Shown: positions 1 through 5,154 of the stretch, in pieces
Numbering within the stretch: position 1 is the first letter of the stretch
How the letters are laid out: each line of letters begins with the position of its first letter
Assembly (NCBI GenBank): GCA_001311585.1
Contig: BBBN01000114.1
Location: 1 to 5,659 of the forward strand
Direction of reading: 5' to 3'
Source of the DNA: Thermus sp. JCM 17653
Lineage (GTDB): Bacteria; Deinococcota; Deinococci; Deinococcales; Thermaceae
Length of the DNA: 5,659 nt
Position numbers and translations under genes: made by a program
Notes under the pieces: model-generated
Database searches by the model: none
Told to the model about the DNA's origin: nothing
The model's input: only the letters and a program-made list of their open reading frames with translations

Positions 1-607
1 ACCTCGGCCACGGGGGTGGTGGGGGGACGGCCCTCGGCCAGCACCCGGTTTCTCAGGTCCCGGTCGGTGAGGATGCCCAAAGGGCTTCCCTCCACCAGGA
101 GGCTGGAAACCCCTTCCTCCCGCATCCTTAAGGCCGCCTCCTGGACGCTGGCCGAGGGTGCGATGAAGACGGGCGGGCGCCTGACCAGCCTGCCCACCGG
201 GCTGAAGAGGGAAAGGTCGGGGGCCGCCCGGAGCCGCACCCGGTCCGCCAGGCCCTGGCCGAAGAAGCGGGCGGCCTCGGGGAAAAGGAGGAGTTTCCGG
301 AAGGTCCTTCGGGGAAGACCAGGAGCCGCACCGGGGTCCTGGCCACCACGCTGAAGGCGGGAGGCTCCCTGGAAAGGAGGGAGGGGAAGCCGAAAAACGC
401 CCCGGCCTCGAGGGTCCCCACCTCCTCCTCTCCGTCCAGCAGGGCCATCTGCCCCTCCAGCACCAGGTAGAGGGCCGAAGCCACGGCCCCGCCCTGCTCC
501 AGAAGGCGGGCGCCCGCGGGGTGTACCTCTTCCCAGGCTTCCCGGAGGAGGGCTTCCCGCGCCTCTTCAGGAAGGGCGCTCAGGGGCGGTACCGTCCTGG
601 GGTCCAT
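1..607 (-). CDS. Cyclic-nucleotide-binding-like and CBS domain protein, probable DUF294 family (partial, one apparent frameshift)
   Basis: The visible N-terminal 200 or so residues begin MDPRTVPPLSALPEEAREALL at 607. Residues about 20-105 form a cNMP-binding-like beta-barrel (HPAGARLLEQGG, LYLVLEGQMALL, LEAGAFFGFPSLLSREPPAFSVVARTPVRLLVFP). A frame break follows near 300-306; adding one base gives FRKLLLFPEAARFFGQGLADRVRLR, then a CBS domain (VRRPPVFIAPSASVQEAALRMREEGVSSLLVEGSPLGILTDRDLRNRVLAEG) that runs off the left edge. The phosphate-binding cassette has G-F-P where classic cAMP binders have G-E-L/I, so cAMP binding is doubtful. This order matches DUF294 signalling proteins, which normally continue into a second CBS repeat and a nucleotidyltransferase-like domain; those would lie outside the window. 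Such genes often neighbour SSS symporter and acyl-CoA synthetase genes, so a role in acetate metabolism is inferred. No Shine-Dalgarno site; probably coupled to the overlapping gene. Confidence 0.8.
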
Positions 608-931
608 AGGCGGGGGTGAGCCAGGCCAGGAGGGGGACGAGGAGGTGGAGGGCCACCTGGGCCTGGAGGAGGAGCATGAGGCCGATTCCCAGCATGAAGC
701 TGGGGGGAGGAGGATAAAAAGCCGCACCACCCGGCCAAGCCCCAGGGGCGGAAGGGGCCAGAGGCGGTGGTAGAGCACCCCAAGCCCCACCCCCAGGCCC
801 GCTCCTAGGGCGATGTGGAAGAGGGTCCTGGGGGTGGGAAAGGGAAGGCCCAGGAGGTAGTGGCCGCTCAGGTAGAAGCCGAAGAGGAGAAGGAGGCTTC
901 CCAGATAAAACCTAAGGTAGAGAAGGGCCAT
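567..931 (-). CDS. Small multi-pass membrane protein of unknown function (one apparent frameshift)
   Basis: After one repaired base this reads as 121 residues, almost wholly hydrophobic. About four membrane helices can be drawn: residues 5-28 (YLRFYLGSLLLLFGFYLSG), 36-54 (a Gly-rich stretch, ALGAGLGVGLGVLY), 68-88 and 90-110 (MLLLQAQVALHLLVPLLAWL). It ends PAYGPQDGTAPERPS at a TGA (569-567). The break is in the six-C run at 711-716 (seen as g on the plus strand); one extra C restores the hydrophobic reading SFMLGIGLMLLLQ. I do not recognise the family. Its 3' end overlaps the cNMP/CBS gene by 41 bp and both appear to be read from the promoter at 943-972, so a joint role, such as anchoring or sensing at the membrane, is possible but unproven. 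Without the repair this gene is wrongly fused to its neighbour. Confidence 0.7.
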
Positions 932-942
932 GGGCTGTTCTC

Positions 943-972
943 AGTATAGGTGTCCGCACCTTGGTTTCGCAA
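943..972 (-). promoter_or_regulatory. Promoter of the small membrane protein / cNMP-CBS operon
   Basis: TTGCGA (972-967, 4 of 6 to TTGACA), an 18-base spacer and TATACT (948-943, 5 of 6 to TATAAT) on the minus strand form a good primary-sigma promoter. The -10 box ends 11 bases before the ATG at 931, so the leader would be only about five bases. No Shine-Dalgarno sequence is present, which fits leaderless translation, common in Thermus. Confidence 0.7.
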
Positions 973-1003
973 CGCGGGATGCCCGCACCAGGCTGAACCA
1001 AGC

Positions 1004-1031
1004 CCCCACCGCGGCTTTGGCTGCGGTGGGG
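1004..1031 (-). terminator. Second hairpin in the symporter 3' region
   Basis: CCCCACCGC (1004-1012) pairs perfectly with GCGGTGGGG (1023-1031). The stem may be lengthened by three inner pairs around a four-base loop. It follows the first hairpin by four bases in transcription order and may act as a backup terminator. Its GGGG arm can also pair with the CCCC arm of the first hairpin. Confidence 0.5.
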
Positions 1032-1035
1032 TATT

Positions 1036-1065
1036 ACCCCATGCTGGCGCACGCCAGCATGGGGT
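1036..1065 (-). terminator. Perfect hairpin directly after the symporter stop
   Basis: A 13-bp perfect inverted repeat (1037-1049 with 1052-1064), extended by an A-T pair, begins five bases after the symporter stop codon. It is a strong rho-independent-type stem, but no U-tract follows. On the plus strand the stem could extend further with two G-U pairs (1032-1069), so a plus-strand function cannot be excluded. The repeat could also be a dispersed intergenic palindrome. Confidence 0.6.
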
Positions 1066-1069
1066 GGTA

Positions 1070-2808
1070 TTAGTGCTCCGCCGCTCTGCCTGCCCCCTTG
1101 GGGATACGGATATCCTCCACCAGGTGCTGGATGTGCTCCGGAGGCGGAGGCGTGGCCCGGGAGACCAGGTAGGCCACCAGGAAGTTGAGGAGCATGCCGA
1201 TGACCCCCACGCCCTCGGCGCTGATGCCGAAGAGGTTGGGGATCACCGGGGCAGGAGCCCCGAAGATCTGGGGGGCGCGCATCATCCGATCATGGTGGCG
1301 GTGAAGATGAGCCCCACCAGGATGCCGGCGATGGCCCCCTCGCGGTTCATGCGCTTGTCGAAGATGCCTAGCAGGATGGCGGGAAAGAGGCTGGAGGCCG
1401 CCAGGCCAAAGGCGAAGGCCACCACCTGGGCCACGAAGCCCGGCGGGTTGATGCCGAAGTAGCCCGCCAGGATCACCGCCAGAAGGATGGCGATGCGGCC
1501 CGCCAGGAGGCGCTGGGCCTCGGTGGCGTTGGGCCGGAAGATGCGGTAGTAGATGTCGTGGGAGATGGCGCTGGACATGGCCAGGAGCAGGCCGGCTGCC
1601 GTGGAGAGGGCCGCCGCCAGACCGCCCGCTGCCACCAGGGCGATCACCCAAGGGGCCAGGCGGGCCACCTCCGGGGTGGAAAGGACGATGATGTCGTTGT
1701 CAATGTGGATCTCGTTCTTGCTCTTCTCGTCGGGGGTGTTGAAGTCGGGCCGGCCCCCCTTCAGGGCGAAGGCCCGCCCCGGGGCGAAGGTCACCTTCCC
1801 GTCCCCGTCCTTGTCCACGAAGGCCAGGAGCTTGGTCTTCTCCCACTTGGCCACCCAGTCGATCTGGCGCACCTCTTCCAGGGTCTTCCCGTTCAGGGTG
1901 GAGATCAGGTTGTAGCGGGCGAAGGCCGCCAGGGCCGGGGCGGTGGTGTAGAGAAGGGCGATGAAGAGGAGGGCCCACCCCGCCGAGTAGCGGGCTGAGC
2001 GCACGTCGGGCACGGTGTAGAAGCGGATGATCACGTGGGGGAGGCCGGCGGTGCCCACCATCAGGCCAGGGTGATGGCCAGGATGTCGATCATGGGCTTG
2101 CCCTGGAAGGGCTTGGTGTACTCGGTGAAGCCCAGGTCCACCTGGATCTGGTTCAGGCGCTGGACCAGGTCGCTAAAGGTGAAGGCCAGCTGGGGGATGG
2201 GGTTGCCCGTGAGGACGTTGGCGATGGCGATGGCCGGGATCAGGTAGGCGATGATGAGCACCGTGTACTGGGCCACCTGGTCCAGGTGATGCCCTTCATG
2301 CCCCCCAGCACGGCGAAGAAGGCCACCACCGCCACCCCGATGATGACCCCGGTGGCGATGTCCACCTGCAGGAAGCGGCTGAAGACGATGCCCACGCCCC
2401 GCATCTGCCCCGCCACGTAGGTGAGGGAGATGAAGATGGTGGCGATGGCGGCCACCGCCCGGGCGGTGTTGGAGTAGTAGCGGTCCCCGATGAAGTCGGG
2501 CACGGTGTACTTGCCGTACTTCCTGAGGTAGGGGCGAGGAGGAGGGCCAAGAGCACGTACCCCCCCGTCCAGCCCATGAGGTAGACCGCCCCGTCGTACC
2601 CCATGGAGGAGATGAGGCCCGCCATGGAGATGAAGCTGGCGGCGGACATCCAGTCGGCGGCGGTGGCGGCCCCGTTGGCGATGGCGGGCACCCCTCGGCC
2701 CGCCACGTAGAACCCGGCGGTCTCCCGTACCCTCGAGGCGTACCCGATGTAGATGTAAAGGGCGAAGGTGAGGCCCACAAGGAGATAGGTCCAAGCTTCA
2801 ACGCTCAT
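1070..2808 (-). CDS. Sodium:solute symporter large subunit (SSS family, VC_2705-like), four apparent frameshifts
   Basis: A Na+-coupled carboxylate transporter (acetate or a similar acid is likely) in the cytoplasmic membrane. Read with four repaired bases it is about 580 residues, typical of the family, starting [26 protein letters not shown]. Seen: the SSS-type segment [24 protein letters not shown], then [58 protein letters not shown], and many hydrophobic helices. The breaks are near 2531-2534, 2279-2280, 2064-2065 and 1286-1287; each is a missing base in a C/G run, and the repaired total is a whole number of codons. An 85-residue hydrophilic insert (about residues 299-384) carries D-K-D-G-D-G (333-338), resembling an EF-hand loop. 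Pairing with the DUF4212 gene points to the two-component VC_2705-like group, related to the acetate permease ActP. The ligase gene nearby supports acetate or propionate as substrate, but this is inference. Confidence 0.9.
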
Positions 2809-2813
2809 GGTCG

Positions 2814-2818
2814 CCTCC
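2814..2818 (-). promoter_or_regulatory. Ribosome binding site of the symporter, overlapping the DUF4212 stop
   Basis: GGAGG on the minus strand shares one base with the upstream TAG stop and lies five bases before the ATG at 2808. It fixes the symporter start and indicates coupled translation of the two subunits. Confidence 0.75.
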
Positions 2819-3066
2819 TATTCGTGCACGTCGTACTGCCGGTCCAAGTGGTCCATCTTCCAAGCGTAGTAGAAGATGAGGACCACGAAAACGTAGATGC
2901 TCCCCTGTTGGGCGAACCAGAAGCCCAAGGGAAGCCCCCCCAGGCGGATGCCGTTCAGGGGCTCCACCAGGAAGATGCCAAAGACGTAGGAAACCAAGGC
3001 CCATACGATGAGAAGGTTGCGAATGAGGGACGTGTTGGCCTTCCAGTATGCCTCCAGCTTCTCCAT
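2818..3066 (-). CDS. DUF4212 family protein, small subunit of a sodium:solute symporter
   Basis: An 82-residue integral membrane protein. Seen: a short N-terminal YWKANTSLIRN stretch, a first hydrophobic helix (about residues 15-34), a loop EPLNGIRLGGLP, a second helix (about 46-68, containing FWFAQQGSIYVFVVLIFYYAW), and a charged tail MDHLDRQYDVHE. Length, the two helices, the N-terminal YWxxN and the LDxxY tail match the DUF4212 family (putative solute:sodium symporter small subunit). Such proteins are characteristically encoded just before a large SSS-family symporter, as here, and are thought to work with it in the cytoplasmic membrane; the precise role of the small subunit is not established. 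The stop codon TAG overlaps the GGAGG site of the symporter gene, whose ATG is nine bases further on, so the two are tightly coupled. No frame error is seen. Confidence 0.9.
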   Translation of the reverse strand: MEKLEAYWKANTSLIRNLLIVWALVSYVFGIFLVEPLNGIRLGGLPLGFWFAQQGSIYVFVVLIFYYAWKMDHLDRQYDVHE

Positions 3067-3071
3067 AGCTC

Positions 3072-3076
3072 CCTCC
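3072..3076 (-). promoter_or_regulatory. Ribosome binding site that decides the DUF4212 start
   Basis: GGAGG on the minus strand lies five bases before the ATG at 3066. The in-frame ATG further upstream at 3108 has no such site and would add 14 residues unlike the family, so 3066 is preferred. Confidence 0.75.
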
Positions 3077-3082
3077 CCCGCG

Positions 3083-3107
3083 TGGGAAACGCCCGGAGCG
3101 CTTCCCA
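3083..3107 (-). other. Hairpin in the 5' leader of the transporter mRNA
   Basis: Minus-strand GGGAAGCGC and GCGTTTCCC can pair through nine positions (one G-U), plus a flanking T-A pair, around a five-base loop. The structure ends a few bases before the Shine-Dalgarno sequence at 3076-3072, so it could affect translation or stability. No known riboswitch class is recognisable. Confidence 0.35.
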
Positions 3108-3135
3108 AGGACGCCTTCCCTCGCGGTTGGCGGTC

Positions 3136-3164
3136 ATCTTAGGGAGGGATGAGGAACCTGTCAA
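3136..3164 (-). promoter_or_regulatory. Housekeeping-type promoter of the DUF4212-symporter operon
   Basis: On the minus strand a perfect TTGACA -35 box (3164-3159) is followed by a 17-base spacer and TAAGAT (3141-3136), a 4-of-6 match to TATAAT. The spacing is ideal for the primary sigma factor. The predicted start near 3129 gives a leader of about 63 bases before the ATG at 3066. It lies just after the ligase terminator, so the transporter can be transcribed independently of the ligase. Confidence 0.75.
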
Positions 3165-3175
3165 GAAACCTTGGC

Positions 3176-3193
3176 TTTGCGGGCATGCGCAAA
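3176..3193. promoter_or_regulatory. Candidate operator: TTTGCG-N6-CGCAAA palindrome
   Basis: Two perfect six-base inverted half-sites (3176-3181 and 3188-3193) are separated by six bases. The palindrome ends 12 bases upstream of the -35 box of the transporter promoter, with its centre near position -55 from the predicted start site. That geometry fits a dimeric helix-turn-helix regulator such as a CRP/FNR-type activator, but the half-sites are not a clear match to any motif I know. The regulator is unidentified. Confidence 0.45.
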
Positions 3194-3234
3194 AGGAGGG
3201 GTTTTCCCTAAAGGCCCCGGGCCGCCAAACCAGA

Positions 3235-3258
3235 CCCCCACCCTGGCCAGGGTGGGGG
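3235..3258 (-). terminator. Hairpin terminator after the acyl-CoA ligase gene
   Basis: A perfect 24-bp palindrome (CCCCCACCCTGG then its complement; centre between 3246 and 3247) lies 15 bases after the ligase stop codon. The minus-strand RNA can form a very stable G+C stem of about ten pairs with a four-base GGCC loop. Only a weak T-containing stretch (GTCTGGTTTGG) follows, so it is not a textbook U-tract terminator, though strong stems with poor U-tracts are plausible in a G+C-rich thermophile. It separates the ligase transcript from the transporter promoter. Confidence 0.75.
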
Positions 3259-3273
3259 GCGCTGGGAGGCGGT

Positions 3274-5154
3274 CTACTCCTCCAAGGTGGAGAGGTCCCC
3301 GGGGTCCTTGCCCAGCTCCTTGGCCTTGAGAAGGCGCCTCAGGATCTTCCCCGAGCGGGTCTTGGGGAGCTTGTCCAGGAAGACCACCTCCTGGGGCGTG
3401 GCGATGGCCCGAGCTCCCGGCGCACGTGCTGGACGAGGGCCTCCTTCAGTTCCTCCGAGGGCGTTTGCCCAAGCCTCAGGACCACGAAGGCCTTGATGGC
3501 CTCCCCCTTCAGGGGTCGGGGACGCCGATGACCGCGGCCTCGGCCACGGCGGATGGGAGACCAGGGCGCTTTCCACGTCGGCGGTCCCGATGCGGTGCCC
3601 GGCCACGTTCAAGACGTCGTCCGCCCGCCCCAAGACGCTGAAGTAGCCCTCCTCGTCCCTGCTCGCCACGTCCCCGGCGGCGTAGACCCCTCCCGGCACC
3701 TCCCGCCAGTACTGGAGGTAGCGCTCGTGGTTGCCCCAGACGGTGCGCATCATGTGGGGGAAGGGCCGCCTGAGGACGAGGAGGCCGCCCTGCCCCGGGG
3801 GCACGGGCCTGCCCTCCTCGTCCACCACCTCCGCCTCCACCCCGGGAAGGGCCACCCCGGCGAAGCCGGGCTTGGCGGGGAGGACGAGGGGGGTGCCCAG
3901 GGTGGGGCCGCCGAGCTCCGTCTGCCACCAGTTGTCCGCCACGAAGCCCCGCCTGCCCTCGTCCACCAGGTGCTGGTAGGCCCATTTGAGGGCCTCGGGG
4001 TTTAAGGGCTCCCCGGCCACGGCCAAAAGGCGCAGGGAGGAGAGGTCGTGCTTCCTGGGCCACTGGGGGCCGAGGCGCATGAACATCCGCACCGCCGTGG
4101 GGGCGGTGAACATCACGTTCACCCGGTACCGCTCCACCGCCTGCCAGAGGGCCCCGGGGTCGGGGTGGTCGGGGGCCCCTTCCCGGAGGACGGAGGTCAC
4201 CCCTTCCAGAAGCGGGGCGTAGACGATGTAGGAGTGGCCCACGATCCAGCCGATGTCGCTGGTGGCCCAGAAGACGTCCTCGTCCTTCACGTCAAAGAAG
4301 GTGCGCAGGTGGTAGGTGGTGCCCACCATGTACCCCCCGTGGACGTGGACCACGCCCTTGGGCTTCCCCGTGGAGCCGGAGGTGTAGAGGATGAAGAGGG
4401 GGTGCTCCGCCTCCACCATCTCCGCCCGGGCCTCGGGGGGGCTACCCCAAAGGAGCTCGTGGAAGTCGTAATGCCCTTCGGGGAGCTCCGCCTTATAAGC
4501 CCGCTGGAACCAGATCACCTTGAGGGGCAGGTCCCGGATGGCCTCCTCGGCGATGCTCCGCAGGTCCACCCCCTTGCCCCGGCGGAAGCTCACGTCCCCG
4601 GCGATGAGCACCTTGGCCCCGGCGTCCAGGATGCGCTCGCGGAGGGCCCCCACCCCAAGCCCGGCGTAGACCACGCTGTGGATGGCGCCGAGGTAGGCGG
4701 TGGCCAGCATGGCGAGGACCCCTTCCAGGGTGAGGGGCATGTAGACCACCACCCGGTCCCCCTTTTGCACCCCAAGCCGCCTAAGCCCCGTGGCCAGGCG
4801 GCGCACCCGGTCCAGAAGCTCCCCGTAGGTGAGCTTCTCCTCCCGCCCGTCCTCGGCGAGGTAGAGGAGGGCCACCTTGTTCCTGAGGCCCCGCTCCACG
4901 TTCCGCTCCAGGGCGTTGTAGACGGCGTTGGTGGTGCCGCCCAGGAACCAGCGGTGCTCGGGGAGGTCCCACTCCAGGACCTTCTCAAAGGGCTTTTCCC
5001 AGTAGAAGCGCCGCGCCCACGCTCCCCAGAAGCCCTCGGGGTCCTCGAGGCTTCGCCGGTACTCCGCCCAGAAGTCCTTGAGGTTGGCCCCTTGCCGCAG
5101 GGCCTCGGGGGCCCAAAGCCTTTCCTCGCCTTTAAGGAGCTTTTCCACCGCCAT
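3274..5154 (-). CDS. acs: Acetyl-CoA synthetase-family short-chain acyl-CoA ligase (AMP-forming)
   Basis: This enzyme activates a short-chain acid with ATP and CoA to acyl-CoA, AMP and PPi in the cytoplasm. Seen: an ACAS_N-type N-terminus (NLKDFWAEYRRSL, about residues 24-36), the P-loop motif YTSGSTGKPKG (257-267), GWIVGHSYIVYAPLL (from 302), AGEPLNPEALKW (from 380), NWWQTELGG (408-416), the hinge and CoA loop GRADDVLNVAGHRIGTADVE (G519, R521), and PKTRSGKILRR with the catalytic lysine near residue 603. The start at 5154 is supported by GGAGG at 5165-5161, six bases upstream. About 627 residues after repair, a little short of the usual 650. Three single-base deletions (near 3550, 3512-3515 and 3406-3407) cancel out, so residues about 535-583 of the plain translation are wrong; restoring three bases gives [20 protein letters not shown]-type sequence. 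Acyl-pocket residues I304, V305 and A380 resemble propionyl-CoA synthetases, so acetate specificity is uncertain. Co-transcribed with the upstream paralogue. Confidence 0.93.
   Translation of the reverse strand: MAVEKLLKGEERLWAPEALRQGANLKDFWAEYRRSLEDPEGFWGAWARRFYWEKPFEKVLEWDLPEHRWFLGGTTNAVYNALERNVERGLRNKVALLYLAEDGREEKLTYGELLDRVRRLATGLRRLGVQKGDRVVVYMPLTLEGVLAMLATAYLGAIHSVVYAGLGVGALRERILDAGAKVLIAGDVSFRRGKGVDLRSIAEEAIRDLPLKVIWFQRAYKAELPEGHYDFHELLWGSPPEARAEMVEAEHPLFILYTSGSTGKPKGVVHVHGGYMVGTTYHLRTFFDVKDEDVFWATSDIGWIVGHSYIVYAPLLEGVTSVLREGAPDHPDPGALWQAVERYRVNVMFTAPTAVRMFMRLGPQWPRKHDLSSLRLLAVAGEPLNPEALKWAYQHLVDEGRRGFVADNWWQTELGGPTLGTPLVLPAKPGFAGVALPGVEAEVVDEEGRPVPPGQGGLLVLRRPFPHMMRTVWGNHERYLQYWREVPGGVYAAGDVASRDEEGYFSVLGRADDVLNVAGHRIGTADVESALVSHPPWPRPRSSASPTPEGGGHQGLRGPEAWANALGGTEGGPRPARAPGARAIATPQEVVFLDKLPKTRSGKILRRLLKAKELGKDPGDLSTLEE

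Noticed and set aside
128..931. A single 267-residue minus-strand open frame covering both the small membrane protein and the cNMP domain
   Set aside because: It is an artefact of frame errors. The membrane protein shifts frame near 711-716, and the open frame then happens to run into the cNMP gene's frame; its tail after about 306 is again out of frame (Ser/Pro/Arg-rich nonsense).
1004..1065. CRISPR-like or insertion-sequence end repeats
   Set aside because: There are only two different hairpins, with no repeated direct unit, no spacers, and no transposase or target-site duplication in the window.
950..1462. A 170-residue plus-strand open frame through the intergenic hairpins
   Set aside because: It reads through both hairpins and the antisense of the symporter end, with no recognisable domain or ribosome binding site.
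1070..2808. Treating the symporter as a decayed pseudogene
   Set aside because: All four breaks are one-base losses in G/C runs, the protein is otherwise conserved end to end, and neighbouring genes show the same error type. Error is the simpler reading.
2818..3108. A longer DUF4212 protein starting at the ATG at 3108
   Set aside because: The extra 14 residues (MGSAPGVSHAGEGA) are not family-like and have no ribosome binding site; ATG 3066 has GGAGG at the right distance.
2824..3531. A 235-residue plus-strand open frame across DUF4212, the control region and the ligase end
   Set aside because: It crosses a terminator hairpin and a promoter and lies opposite two well-supported genes; composition is not protein-like.
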